Shown one piece after another: positions 7,610 through 16,542 of a stretch of 64,000 nt of DNA. Each line of letters starts with the position of its first letter. Position 1 is the first letter of the stretch. Made by a program: the position numbers and the translations under genes. Location: the NCBI RefSeq assembly GCF_004217225.1, contig NZ_SHKM01000001.1, positions 496,001 through 560,000 of the forward strand, read 5' to 3'. The notes below the pieces were generated by a model that saw nothing but the letters and a program-made list of their open reading frames with translations, did not search any database and was not told the DNA's origin. This stretch comes from Azospira oryzae (GTDB taxonomy: Bacteria; Pseudomonadota; Gammaproteobacteria; Burkholderiales; Rhodocyclaceae).

Positions 7610-10600
7610 TTAGTGGAAGTCCCGACTCCGCGTCGCCAGCCTCCCCAGTAACGGCGTCAGATCCACCAGCCGCTTGGCCACCAGATGGGTGACGCCGTGG
7701 TGGGATTCGAGTTGGCCGTAGACGCCCAGGAGGCGGGCGGCCAGGGTTTCGCGGCGCTGTTTTTCCACCAGTTCGGGGCGGAGGATGACGTTGATGGGGC
7801 CGGTTTCGTCTTCCATGGTGACGAAGACGATGCCGCTGGCGGTGCCGGGGCGCTGGCGGTGGGTGACGATGCCGGCGGCCCGGGCCAGTTTCTTGTCCGG
7901 CGCGGCCCGCAGTTCGGCGGCGGTGATGAAGCGGCCGGCCGTGAGGCGATCCCGCAGCAGGGCCAGGGGGTGGCGGCCCAGGGTGAGGCCCAGGGTGGCG
8001 TAGTCGGCCACCAGATCTTCCCCTTCCGTGGGAGTAGGCAGGGGCGGCGGGGCTTCCGCGGGCGGGGGCAGGGCGGCGAAGAGGTCGCCCTGGATGGGGA
8101 GGGCGTGGCCCCTCTCGTCTTTCTCTTCCATCCCGTTTTTGCTGCGGCCTGTTGCGTTGGCGGCATCGCTGGCGCTGCTGCGGTTGCCAAGGGCCTTGGC
8201 GCTTCCTTTTTCCTTTCTCTGTTCCGCCTCCTGGCCATGGCCGCTGCGGCTGCCATGGCGGCGGGGCTGGCCGGTGTTCTCCACGGCGGCGCTTTCCCAG
8301 GCGGCGGCGCGGCGGTGGCCGGCCAGGGCTTGCAGGGCGTTGGCGGCGGCGAGGCGTTCCAGTTCCGGGCGCTGCAGTCCGGCCCGGGCGGCCAGATCGG
8401 CCACCGAGGCAAAGGGGCCGTCTTGCCGGGCGGCGACGATGCGTTCGGCGGCGGCCTGGTTGAAGCCGGCGATTTCCCGCAGGCCCAGGCGCACGGTGCG
8501 GGGGCGGGAAGGCGGGTGATCGGGCAGCAGTTCCACCAGCAGGGATTCCCAGGCGCTGTGGGTGACGTCCGGGGGCAGTACGGTGACGCCGTGGCGCTGG
8601 GCGTCCTGCACCAACTGGGCGGGGGCGTAGAAGCCCATGGGGTGGGCGTTGAGCAGGCCGCAGAGGAAGGCGGCGGGCTCGAAGCGTTTCAGCCAGGCGG
8701 AGAAATAAACGAGGATGGCGAAGCTGGCGGCGTGGGATTCGGGGAAGCCGTAGTCGCCGAAGCCCTTGATCTGCTCGAAGATGCGCCGGGCGAAGGATTC
8801 GGGCAGGCCCCGCTCCTGCATGCCGCGGATGAGCTTCTGCTCGAAGGGTTCCAGGCCGCCCTTGCGCTTCCAGGCGGCCATGGCCCGGCGCAGCTGGTCC
8901 GCCTCGCCCGGGGTGAAGCCGGCGGCCACCACGGCCAGCTGCATCACCTGTTCCTGGAAGATGGGCACGCCGTAGGTGCGCTCCAGCACCTTGTCCACCG
9001 CCGGGGAGATTTTCTCGATCTTCTCTTCGCCGTGGCGCCGCTTCAGGTAGGGATGGACCATGTCGCCCTGGATGGGGCCGGGCCGCACGATGGCCACCTG
9101 CACCACCAGGTCGTAGAACTGGCGCGGCTTGAGACGCGGCAGCATGGCCATCTGGGCCCGGGATTCGACCTGGAAGATGCCCAGGCTGTCGCCGCGGCAG
9201 AGCATGTCGTACACCGCTTTCGATTCCCGGGGAATGTCCTGCAGGCGCACCGGCTTGCCGTCCCGGGCGCCGAGCATGTCGAGGGCGCGGCGGATGGCGG
9301 AGAGCATGCCCAGGGCCAGCACATCCACCTTCATCAGGCCCAGGGCGTCGATGTCGTCCTTGTCCCACTGGATGACGCTGCGCTCAGCCATGGCGGCGTT
9401 CTCGATGGGCACCAGCCGCGACAGGGGCCCGCGGGAGATGACGAAGCCGCCCACGTGCTGTGACAGGTGCCTTGGAAAGCCCCGCAGCGCGCGGCTCACC
9501 GCCAGCCACTTGGCCACCCGGGGGCTTTCCGGGTCCAGGCCCACGGCGCGCAGGCGGTCGGGCAGTTCGTCCTGTTTGTCCCACCAGGCCAGGGTGTTGG
9601 CCAGGGCATCGATCTGCTCCCGGCCGAAGCCCAGGGCCCGGCCTGCGTCCCGTAGCGCCCCCCGGGTGCGGTAGGTGATGAGGGCGCCGGTGAGGGCGGC
9701 CCGCTCCCGGCCGTATTTTTCGTAGAGGTACTGGATCACTTCCTCCCGCCGCTGGTGCTCGAAATCCACGTCGATATCCGGCGGCTCGCCCCGCTCGGCG
9801 GAGATGAAGCGCTCGAAAAGCAGTTCGGATTTGGCCGGGTCCACCTCGGTGATGCCCAGGGCGTAGCACACCGCCGAGTTGGCGGCGGAGCCCCGGCCCT
9901 GGCAGAGAATTTCCCGGCTGCGGGCAAAGCGCACGATGTCGTACACGGTGAGGAAGTAGGCCTCGTATTGCAGCCGGGCGATGAGGCCCAGCTCGTATTC
10001 CACCTGGGCCCGGGCTTTCTCCGGCACGCCATCCGGGTAGCGCACCGCCAGGCCCGCTTCCACCTCCTGGCGCAGGTAGGCGGCGGGGGTGAGGCCGTGG
10101 GGCACCACTTCTTCCGGGTACTCATAGCGCAGCTCGTCCAGGGAGAAGGTGCAGCGGGCGGCCACGGCCAGGGTTTCGGCCAGCAGTTCGGGCGGGTAGA
10201 GCCGGGCCAGGCGCAGGCGCGGGCGCAGGTGGCGTTCGCCGTTGGGGTGGAGGGCGTGGCCGGCGGCGAAGACCGTGGTGTTGAGGCGCAGGGCGGTGAG
10301 CACGTCCTGCAGGGGCCGGCGGGCGCGGCTGTGCATGTGCACGTCGCCCGCCGCAAGCAGCGGCAGGCCGCAGTCGGCGGCCAGTTGCTGCAGTTGTTCC
10401 AGGCGGCCCCGGTCGTCCGGCCCGGCGTGGAGTTCCACGGCCAGCCAGGCACGGTTGGGAAAGCGCTGGGCCAGCCAACGGCCGTCGGCGGGGTCGGGAT
10501 TGAAGCTAGGCACCCATAGGGCTAAACAGTCGGGCAGGGCGCCGCTGGGGCCGAAGCCTTCCAGGTCGCCCCGGGTGAGGCGGTAGGCGCCTTTCTCGGC

Positions 10601-10930
10601 CCGGCGCCGGGCCAGGGTGATCAGGGCCGAGAGGTTGCCGTAGCCCTCCCGGTTTTGCGCCAGCAGCACCAGCTTGAGGCCGTCGGCGAGGACGATCTCG
10701 GTGCCGTGGATGAGCTTGAAGCCCACCGCCTTGGCCGCCACGTGGGCCCGCACCGAACCGGCGAAGGAGCATTCGTCGGTGACGGCCAGGGCGCCGTAGC
10801 CCAGCTCCACGGCCCGCTGCACCAGTTCCTCCGGGTGGGAGGCGCCCCGCAGGAAGGAGAAGTTGGAGAGGCAGTGCAGCTCGGCGTAGTCGGGCAGGGC
10901 CGGCGGCAGGGTGGTTTCCGGGAGCGGCAT
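7610..10930 (-). CDS. dnaE2: Error-prone DNA polymerase III alpha subunit DnaE2 (ImuC)
   Basis: This 1106-residue C-family polymerase opens with a PHP domain (YAELHCLSNFSFLRGASHPE, around residues 15-34). The palm domain carries the catalytic aspartates in PDIDVDFEHQRREEVI, followed by finger and helix-hairpin-helix regions and an OB domain (GIVTHRQRPGTASGIVFVTM). This arrangement and length match DnaE2 rather than replicative DnaE1. In the ImuA-ImuB-DnaE2 mutasome, DnaE2 performs error-prone synthesis past damage. It follows imuA and imuB on the same strand but is separated from imuB by 248 nt, wider than usual. A low-complexity linker (about residues 880-950) is notable. The ribosome-binding site is weak. 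Confidence 0.97.
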   Translation of the reverse strand: MPLPETTLPPALPDYAELHCLSNFSFLRGASHPEELVQRAVELGYGALAVTDECSFAGSVRAHVAAKAVGFKLIHGTEIVLADGLKLVLLAQNREGYGNLSALITLARRRAEKGAYRLTRGDLEGFGPSGALPDCLALWVPSFNPDPADGRWLAQRFPNRAWLAVELHAGPDDRGRLEQLQQLAADCGLPLLAAGDVHMHSRARRPLQDVLTALRLNTTVFAAGHALHPNGERHLRPRLRLARLYPPELLAETLAVAARCTFSLDELRYEYPEEVVPHGLTPAAYLRQEVEAGLAVRYPDGVPEKARAQVEYELGLIARLQYEAYFLTVYDIVRFARSREILCQGRGSAANSAVCYALGITEVDPAKSELLFERFISAERGEPPDIDVDFEHQRREEVIQYLYEKYGRERAALTGALITYRTRGALRDAGRALGFGREQIDALANTLAWWDKQDELPDRLRAVGLDPESPRVAKWLAVSRALRGFPRHLSQHVGGFVISRGPLSRLVPIENAAMAERSVIQWDKDDIDALGLMKVDVLALGMLSAIRRALDMLGARDGKPVRLQDIPRESKAVYDMLCRGDSLGIFQVESRAQMAMLPRLKPRQFYDLVVQVAIVRPGPIQGDMVHPYLKRRHGEEKIEKISPAVDKVLERTYGVPIFQEQVMQLAVVAAGFTPGEADQLRRAMAAWKRKGGLEPFEQKLIRGMQERGLPESFARRIFEQIKGFGDYGFPESHAASFAILVYFSAWLKRFEPAAFLCGLLNAHPMGFYAPAQLVQDAQRHGVTVLPPDVTHSAWESLLVELLPDHPPSRPRTVRLGLREIAGFNQAAAERIVAARQDGPFASVADLAARAGLQRPELERLAAANALQALAGHRRAAAWESAAVENTGQPRRHGSRSGHGQEAEQRKEKGSAKALGNRSSASDAANATGRSKNGMEEKDERGHALPIQGDLFAALPPPAEAPPPLPTPTEGEDLVADYATLGLTLGRHPLALLRDRLTAGRFITAAELRAAPDKKLARAAGIVTHRQRPGTASGIVFVTMEDETGPINVILRPELVEKQRRETLAARLLGVYGQLESHHGVTHLVAKRLVDLTPLLGRLATRSRDFH

Positions 10931-11178
10931 GGTTCAGCGGCTTCTGCTGGCGGGAGCGGTGGTGCAATGCCTTGGCCGGTGTGCGGCAAGGCGGGCCGGG
11001 CGAGGGAGTGCCCGGTTGGAAAGAGCCCAGTTGGAAGGCGGCAGGCGGCTGGGGCGCCGGGGGCTGTCGTTCCCTCGGGCGGTTGCCGGAGACAGGCTGG
11101 CCGGGAGGCTGGCTGGAAGGCCGCCGGCGGTACGGCTTGCGTCGTCCTGGGCCGGGAGCCGCCCGTGATGCTGCCGGC

Positions 11179-12777
11179 TCATGCGAACCTGCCGTGGAGG
11201 AACCAGCCGCTCTCGTCCCGGAACACCCACAGCCATTCGCCGGCCGGGTTGCGGGCGACGAAGTAGTCGCGGCGCAGGTCGCCGGGGGCGGGAAGGCCGT
11301 CGGCACTTTCCCCTTCATCCCACCAGCCGCTTTCGATGCGCTCGGGGCCGGCCAGGAGTTGCAGGGGGCCGCCGTGCCGGGGGCGGCCCTGGGTCTCGCC
11401 CAGGGCCTGGGGGTGGGCCAGGAGCCAGAGGGGGCGCGGCCCCTGGCCTGCCATGGCCTGTGAGTGGCCCGGGTCCTGTGTCCTGGCCATGATGCCATGG
11501 AGATCGAGGTTCGGGGCGCAGCGCCGGGTGGCTTGCTCGGGGCGGTGGTCCGGTACGGCGGCCAGGCTGTAGACCTTGTCCTCCCCCAGGCGGGCCTTGA
11601 TGCGTTCCAGGGCCACGGCGGTGCGGGCCGGGTCGGTGCCTTCTTCTTCCGGCGGCGCCTGGCCGGGGAGCTGGCGGTCGCTGCCCGGCAGTTCCTCCAC
11701 CTGGTCGGCGATCAGGGTCAGGGCGTCCACCGGCGCCGCCAGGGCGAGGCGGCCCAGGCGTTCGCTGAGGACCCGCTGCAGCCGCTCCCCGTCCCGGGTG
11801 AGGCCGGCGAAACCCAGCACCAGCCGGGTCGGCGGCAGGCCGCGGCGGGTGCTGCCGGCATATTTTTCGTGCTGCAGTTCCAGGGTGCAGCGGCCGACGC
11901 CGGCGCCCCGGCTGGCGAGCCAGCCCTGCAACTGTTGCAGCAGGCGGCGGGCGGCGAAGTTGAGGGCGGGGGCGTCGTCCACCCGGGCCGGCAGTTCCAG
12001 GCCCTGGCGGAAGGTGTCGGGAAAGGGAAAGCGGGGCCGGGGGTCGGGCACTTCGCCCAAGGCCCGGGCCAGGTCGGCGGCCAGTTGCAGGCCCAGGCGC
12101 CGGTTGAGGCCGGCCCGGGGCAGGGCCAGCAGGTCGCCGAGGCAGGCCACGCCGAAGTTTTCCAGGCGCTGCCGCTGCTGCCGGGGCAGTTCCAGGCAGT
12201 CCAGGGACAGGGGCGCCAGGGCGGCGCCCAGGCGGGCCGGGTCGGCGCACACCGGCAGGGGACCGCCGTTTTCGGCCAGGAGGGGCGTGGCCGCCGGCCG
12301 GGGGCCGTCGGCGGCGGGCTCCAGCCAGGGGGCGCCGTTGGCCAGCCAGCGGGCGGCCAGGGGCGTCGGGGCGCAGGCGGCGGCGAGGCTGTAGCCCTGG
12401 GCCAGGGCGCCGTCCACGGCCTGTTGCAGCAGGGCCGGGAGGCCGCCGAAGAGGCGCAGGCAGCCGCCGATTTCCAGCAGCAGGCCGGCGGGCGGGTCCA
12501 GGCTGACCTGGGGGGTGAAGTTGCCGCCCCAGCAGGCCAGGCCGGCCAGGGCCCGGGTTTCGGCGGCGCCGTCCCGCTCCGTCACCTTGAGCTCGGGCGC
12601 CAGGCCCCAGGCCGAGGCCAGGCCCATGCCCGGTGCCACCCCCAGTTGCCGGGCGGCGCCGTTGGCGGCCACCACCCGTCCCTGGCTGGCGGCGGCCCTA
12701 GGCGTGGACGGGGCGTCGGGCGGGGGCGCCAGGGCGTCCAGGGGCAGCAGGGGAAAGCGCAGGGCGAGCCAGAGCAC
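11179..12777 (-). CDS. imuB: ImuB, Y-family polymerase-like mutasome protein
   Basis: A 532-residue Y-family-polymerase-like protein starting MLWLALRFPLLPLDALA, the typical ImuB start. The usual catalytic aspartate of active Y-family enzymes is absent from this first motif, as expected for ImuB, which is catalytically dead and links DnaE2 to the beta clamp. The finger/palm region runs through RQRLENFGVACLGDLLALPR, a helix-hairpin-helix. The C-terminus (ERIESGWWDE, DYFVARN, WFLHGRFA) is characteristic. It overlaps the 3' end of imuA by 80 nt, implying translational coupling. dnaE2 lies downstream. Confidence 0.93.
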   Translation of the reverse strand: MLWLALRFPLLPLDALAPPPDAPSTPRAAASQGRVVAANGAARQLGVAPGMGLASAWGLAPELKVTERDGAAETRALAGLACWGGNFTPQVSLDPPAGLLLEIGGCLRLFGGLPALLQQAVDGALAQGYSLAAACAPTPLAARWLANGAPWLEPAADGPRPAATPLLAENGGPLPVCADPARLGAALAPLSLDCLELPRQQRQRLENFGVACLGDLLALPRAGLNRRLGLQLAADLARALGEVPDPRPRFPFPDTFRQGLELPARVDDAPALNFAARRLLQQLQGWLASRGAGVGRCTLELQHEKYAGSTRRGLPPTRLVLGFAGLTRDGERLQRVLSERLGRLALAAPVDALTLIADQVEELPGSDRQLPGQAPPEEEGTDPARTAVALERIKARLGEDKVYSLAAVPDHRPEQATRRCAPNLDLHGIMARTQDPGHSQAMAGQGPRPLWLLAHPQALGETQGRPRHGGPLQLLAGPERIESGWWDEGESADGLPAPGDLRRDYFVARNPAGEWLWVFRDESGWFLHGRFA

Positions 12778-13432
12778 GGTCGCGTTCCTGAAGGCGGGCC
12801 ACGGCCAGGCGCGGCACCAGGGTGAGGGGCGGGGGCAGGCCGCCGCCCCGGCGTTTGACGATCTGCACCAGCAGGCCCTGGGGCCGGCATTCCACAGTCA
12901 GGCGCAGGGGGGCGGGGGAGGATTCCCGCAGCCGGGCCGGGGGACGCACCAGACAGGCGGGGCCGCTGAAGCTTTCGGCAGCCAGCTGCAGGCGGCGCAG
13001 GCCCCGGGCGTCGATGTCCGGCAGCCAGGCCAGGACGGCGGCAAAACCGCCTTCTTCCAGGGCCGTCTCGCAGGCCCAGGCGGCATCCTGGCCCCGGGCC
13101 TCCACCACCAGCAGGCGCTGGCCGGGCAGGCCGGCGGCGGCCCAGCCGGCGGCGTGCAGGGGCCAGGGCGGCGCCACCAGCAGCAGGGGGCCGGCCAGAG
13201 CGGCCAGGGCCGGGGCCAGCAGGCCGGCGACGCCTGCCTCCGGCGGCGCCAGGAATTCGCTCAGGGCCTGGCGCGGCCAGCCGCCGCCGGGCAGTTCCCG
13301 GTCCAGCTCCGGGTAGCCCGTGGCCAGACCGGGGGCCTTCACCCGGGCCAGGGCGTCGCCGCGCCAGACGTCGGGCCGGGCCAGGAGATCGGCCAGGGTG
13401 ACGGGGGCGGGGGAAGAAGGCAGGGCGGACAT
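12698..13432 (-). CDS. imuA: ImuA, RecA/SulA-like mutasome accessory protein
   Basis: A 244-residue protein with the ImuA core: GYPELDRELPGGGWPRQALS near residue 40, the RecA-like strand LLLVAPPWPLHAAGW, and VVEARGQDAAWACETALEEG. ImuA is a divergent RecA-fold protein that supports ImuB-DnaE2 translesion synthesis. The last 27 codons overlap imuB in another frame. The basic, proline-rich C-terminus (LARPALSPAAPGRPGAPARR) may be a tail extended by read-on into imuB. I see no CTG-N10-CAG LexA box in the 473 nt upstream. Confidence 0.88.
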   Translation of the reverse strand: MSALPSSPAPVTLADLLARPDVWRGDALARVKAPGLATGYPELDRELPGGGWPRQALSEFLAPPEAGVAGLLAPALAALAGPLLLVAPPWPLHAAGWAAAGLPGQRLLVVEARGQDAAWACETALEEGGFAAVLAWLPDIDARGLRRLQLAAESFSGPACLVRPPARLRESSPAPLRLTVECRPQGLLVQIVKRRGGGLPPPLTLVPRLAVARLQERDRALARPALSPAAPGRPGAPARRPVHA

Positions 13433-13905
13433 GGTCGGCGCAGGAGGTGGATTGGTAGGGGTTGGTAGGGGTTGGTTGCGGATGTAGTCGCGGGCGTGGT
13501 GGCGGGCTTGAGCGATCGGCGGCTGGGGTGCAGCGAGGTTGTCGTTGGCTGGCGTCTGCTGTTGTCGGGCGGCTTGGTTGGGTTGCTTGATCGTGTGGCT
13601 GGGGCGTTTGCCGGATCGGGGGCAACGGCTCTGTCGGTGCGGCGGGTCTGGGGCGGCAAATCGCTTTGTGACGGGCTTTCGTCTCTGGCGGCGGCCGGCT
13701 TGTCGGCAAAAAATGGCGACAGCCGGGGCGGGGCCGTGCCCGGCAGGGCGGCCTGTGCTTGCCTGGAAAGAAGGCGGGTTAGGGCGTCAGGGTGGAGCGG
13801 ATGGCATCGCGGGCGGCGCAGCGGCAAGCGGGGGACGAGCGGGCGGGAGCGCCGCGGGCCTGCCGGCAGACTCGGCTGCGCTTCCGCAGTGGCGGATTGC
13901 CCGGC
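13433..13905. other. Long non-coding gap upstream of imuA with decamer repeat
   Basis: No convincing gene lies in these 473 bases. Open frames exist on both strands, but they are low-complexity and match no known family. The imuA-proximal end holds a perfect tandem decamer, TTGGTAGGGG at 13452-13461 and 13462-13471, followed by a third partial copy TTGGTTGCGG. I searched for a CTG-N10-CAG LexA box and found none. Confidence 0.5.
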
Positions 13906-14343
13906 TCAACCCTCCCGGAACAGCAGGCTGCCGTCGGGGGCGTGGTCGAACATGGGGCCCCACACCACTTCCCAGTAGTAGCCGTCCGGGTCCTGGAAGT
14001 AGCCGCTGTAGCCGCCCCAGAAGGTTTCCTGGGGCATCTTGGCGATGCGGGCGCCGGCGGCCTTGGCCTGGGCGAATACGGTATCCACTTCGTCCCGGCT
14101 GCGGGCGTTGTAGCCCAGGGTGATGCCGTTGAAGCCAGGGCCGGCCAGGGCCGTGTCGGGACCGATGTCTTCGGCCAGCTTGTCCTTGGGATAGACGATG
14201 AGCCAGGTGCCGGGCAGCTGGAAGAAGGCGATGCCTTCGTAGTCGTCCCGGGGCAGCAGGCCGAAGACGTGGCGGTAGAAGGCGGTGGCCCGGGAGAGGT
14301 CGTCCACGCCCAGGGTCAGGGTGGTGAGGCGGGGAATGGTCAT
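13906..14343 (-). CDS. VOC/glyoxalase-superfamily protein
   Basis: A 145-residue vicinal-oxygen-chelate protein with two beta-alpha-beta-beta-beta repeats. The first is LTTLTLGVDDLSRATAFYRH and the second centres on GARIAKMPQETFWGGYSGYF followed by QDPDGYYWEVVWGP. The C-terminal Glu of YYWEV is the usual metal ligand. Members include glyoxalases, resistance proteins and dioxygenases, and the substrate cannot be read here. It lies 45 nt downstream of lexA on the same strand, so it could be co-transcribed with lexA in the SOS response. That is inference. Confidence 0.85.
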   Translation of the reverse strand: MTIPRLTTLTLGVDDLSRATAFYRHVFGLLPRDDYEGIAFFQLPGTWLIVYPKDKLAEDIGPDTALAGPGFNGITLGYNARSRDEVDTVFAQAKAAGARIAKMPQETFWGGYSGYFQDPDGYYWEVVWGPMFDHAPDGSLLFREG

Positions 14344-14388
14344 GGACGGCTCCTTCGCAAGTGGCTGGTCAGCGGGGATCAGTCGGGG

Positions 14389-15000
14389 TCAACTGAGACT
14401 GCCGGAAAAACCGCCGCGGATGAGGCCCACGGCCACGCCTTCGATGGCGAAATCGTCCCGGTTCGGGTCCACCAGAATTGGGCCGTAATCCGGGTTTTCC
14501 GCCAGCAGTTCGATGCGCCCCAGGTTGCGCTTGAAGCGCTTGACCGTGACTTCGTCGGCGATGCGGGCGACCACGATCTGGCCGTCCCGCACCTGGGTGG
14601 TCCGGTGCACCGCCAGCAGGTCGCCGTCGAGAATGCCGGCGCCGAGCATGGAGAGGCCCCGCACCTTGAGCAGGAAGTCGGCCCGGGGATTGAACATGTC
14701 CGGCGCCACGGAGTAGCGGCCCTGGACGTTTTCCACGGCCAGAATGGGGGAGCCGGCGGCGACGCTGCCCACCAGGGGCAGGCCCAGTTGCTCCACCAGG
14801 CGGATGCCCCGGGCCGAGCCCGGCTCCAGGACGATGGAGCCCTTCTTGGCCAGGGCCTTGAGGTGATCTTCGGCGGCGTTGGCGGAGGCGAAGTCGAAGG
14901 CCCGGGCGATTTCGGCCCGGGTCGGCGGGGCGCCCAGGGTTTCCACATGGTTGCGGATGAAGTCGAGGATTTCCTGCTGGCGCGGGGTGAGCTTGACCAT
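14389..15000 (-). CDS. lexA: LexA, SOS transcriptional repressor
   Basis: A 203-residue repressor-protease. The N-terminal winged helix is [20 protein letters not shown] with [11 protein letters not shown] as the helix-turn-helix. The autocleavage bond is A82-G83 (SVAAGSP). The catalytic dyad is S117 ([15 protein letters not shown]) and K154 (EVTVKRFKR). In the family, RecA filaments trigger self-cleavage and derepression. An AGGAG lies about 10 nt before the ATG, and a perfect LexA box lies 24 nt upstream of it, so it is autoregulated. The downstream order VOC, imuA, imuB, dnaE2 on the same strand is a candidate SOS transcription unit. Confidence 0.97.
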   Translation of the reverse strand: MVKLTPRQQEILDFIRNHVETLGAPPTRAEIARAFDFASANAAEDHLKALAKKGSIVLEPGSARGIRLVEQLGLPLVGSVAAGSPILAVENVQGRYSVAPDMFNPRADFLLKVRGLSMLGAGILDGDLLAVHRTTQVRDGQIVVARIADEVTVKRFKRNLGRIELLAENPDYGPILVDPNRDDFAIEGVAVGLIRGGFSGSLS

Positions 15001-15024
15001 GGTGGCGGTCTCCTAATCGGTTGA

Positions 15025-15040
15025 CTGTATTTTTATACAG
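15025..15040. promoter_or_regulatory. LexA box (SOS operator) upstream of lexA
   Basis: The sequence CTGTATTTTTATACAG is a canonical CTG-N10-CAG LexA box in the lexA leader. TATAAA within it (minus strand) could serve as the -10, so LexA binding would cover the promoter. It is the only such box I found around the lexA-imuABC block. Confidence 0.92.
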
Positions 15041-15280
15041 TAACCGGGCAAATGGCAAGGTTTCATTTGCAACGGTCCGCCGGGGCGGGGAGGGATGGCA
15101 CCGATGTGGGGCGAAGGGCGGGGGAAAACGGGGTGGCCGGGAAGGTCCGGGGACCGGGCCGGGTGGCGGTGCCTGCCCGGGGATGCCCGCGGATAGGGCG
15201 TCTCGGGGTGGCAGGGCGGGACTGTGGCCTGTTTTGTGCTCTGCAGCAATCAGGGAGTGACATTTGTCGGGAGTAGCACC

Positions 15281-15484
15281 ATGGACACCTCACGCTGGAG
15301 CAATTTCTTTGGGACCGGGGCCCTGGTCATGCCGCCCCTGCTGGGCCTGGGCACGGATTCGATGGTGAGTTTTGCCGTCACCGAGCTGGTGATGCTGCTG
15401 GTGCTGCTGATGGCCGTGGCCTGGGAGCAGATCATGCGCGAGGCCGAAGAGGGCCCCGGTTCCGACGGGGACGGCGAGCCCTGA
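15281..15484 (+). CDS. Small single-span membrane protein, unknown function
   Basis: A 67-residue protein starting MDTSRWSNFFGTGALVMPP. One hydrophobic segment (about residues 28-46, with VTELVMLLVLLMAVAWEQ) is followed by an acidic tail (EAEEGPGSDGDGEP). The ATG at 15281 has GGGAG about 7 nt upstream, which favours it over an upstream in-frame start. It is transcribed away from lexA. I do not recognise the family. Confidence 0.55.
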   Translation: MDTSRWSNFFGTGALVMPPLLGLGTDSMVSFAVTELVMLLVLLMAVAWEQIMREAEEGPGSDGDGEP

Positions 15485-15536
15485 GGGCAGACCCGGCCCC
15501 GGGGCGGTGGGTCGCTAGGCCGGCGGCGCCTGCCCG

Positions 15537-15566
15537 GATCAGGCGGGATCAGGCGGGATCAGGCAG
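15537..15566. repeat. Three tandem copies of a 10-bp unit
   Basis: The unit GATCAGGCGG occurs at 15537-15546 and 15547-15556, then as GATCAGGCAG at 15557-15566. The array covers the stop codon (15559-15561) of the minus-strand gene that ends here. Because the unit is 10 bp, a gain or loss of one copy would shift the frame of anything reading through. Confidence 0.8.
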
Positions 15567-16542
15567 GCAGGGGCACCGGGGCGAAGGGCACGCTGCCGAT
15601 GGCCAGGTAGGTCTGGCAGCGCTCGATGTATTCCCGGGTGCTCTTGGGCATGGGGGTGCGGGCCCGGGTGATGTAGAACACCAGGTCCCGCCCGGCCCGC
15701 AGCAGGTGCAGGCCGTCGGAGACGCTGTGCACCGGGGAGCCGGCAGGGGGCGGACAGCGGCTGGGGGTGCCGGTGGGCGGCCCCGGGGTGAAGTTGGCCA
15801 GGCGCTCGCCGGCGGTGACCAGGGAGGACCAGATGTCGAAAATTTCCGGATCGGTGCGCAGGGTCTCGGTCTTCACCTTGGCGGCGGCGGCCAGGTCCCG
15901 GATGGGGCCGGCGACGCCGGCGAAGAGGGGCACCTGGCCGATGGTGTCGATCATGGCCGCGGCGATGCGGTCGATGTCGCGCAGGGTCTGGCCGATCTTG
16001 ATGTAGCGGCCTTCGTAGAAATCTTCCACGGGAATGGAGAAGGCGCGGAAGGGCTCGCCCCACAGCTCGTCGATGCCTTCCTCGCCGCTGCGGTGCAGGA
16101 CGAAGCGGCCCAGCTCCATGGCTTCCATCAGGTACTGGCCGCATTCCCGCATCAGGGCGTCGTCGCAGCCCACCTCGATGCCCTCGGCCTGCAGCTCCAC
16201 CAGCTTGCGGAAAATGTCCGTGGCCCGGTTGAAGAGGGCGCCGGCCAGCATGGCGGCCTTGACCCGGCTCTTGCCCGGGTCCTGCTCGGCGGCGTAGGCG
16301 GCCCGGGCTTCGGCCAGGCGGTGGCCGGGAATGTTGAGGCCGTATTCGGTGTGGTTGAAGAGGCGCCGGGTGAGGGCCTCGATCAGGCGCTTCTTGGCGT
16401 CCAGGGAGTCGGCGGGGACCGGGTAGGTCTTGATCCAGTAGCCGTCGTAGTACACCCGCTCCTGGCCGTCGATGAGGCGGCGCGTGCCTTCAGCCGGCGG
16501 CTCGGCGGCTGCGGCGATTTCCAGATGACGGACGGTGGTCAT
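15559..16542 (-). CDS. Conserved-looking protein of unknown function (327 aa)
   Basis: The start MTTVRHLEI at 16542 is chosen because GGAG sits about 9-10 nt upstream; the longer open frame adds low-quality sequence. The protein is predicted soluble and mostly helical, with no signal peptide or membrane span. Visible stretches are ERVYYDGYWIKTYPVPADSL, LFNHTEYGLNIPGHRLAEAR and IKIGQTLRDIDRIAAAMIDT. A proline-rich linker sits near residue 265. No catalytic motif is recognised. It stands alone between the small membrane gene and the TonB/PepSY unit. Its stop lies inside a 10-bp tandem repeat. Confidence 0.7.
   Translation of the reverse strand: MTTVRHLEIAAAAEPPAEGTRRLIDGQERVYYDGYWIKTYPVPADSLDAKKRLIEALTRRLFNHTEYGLNIPGHRLAEARAAYAAEQDPGKSRVKAAMLAGALFNRATDIFRKLVELQAEGIEVGCDDALMRECGQYLMEAMELGRFVLHRSGEEGIDELWGEPFRAFSIPVEDFYEGRYIKIGQTLRDIDRIAAAMIDTIGQVPLFAGVAGPIRDLAAAAKVKTETLRTDPEIFDIWSSLVTAGERLANFTPGPPTGTPSRCPPPAGSPVHSVSDGLHLLRAGRDLVFYITRARTPMPKSTREYIERCQTYLAIGSVPFAPVPLPA

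Noticed and set aside
7530-7613. A 27-codon hydrophobic open frame just before the dnaE2 stop
   Set aside because: Too short, with no ribosome-binding site and no conservation evidence.
13472-13978. A 168-codon plus-strand frame in the gap upstream of imuA
   Set aside because: Low complexity, overlaps the VOC gene on the other strand and matches no known family.
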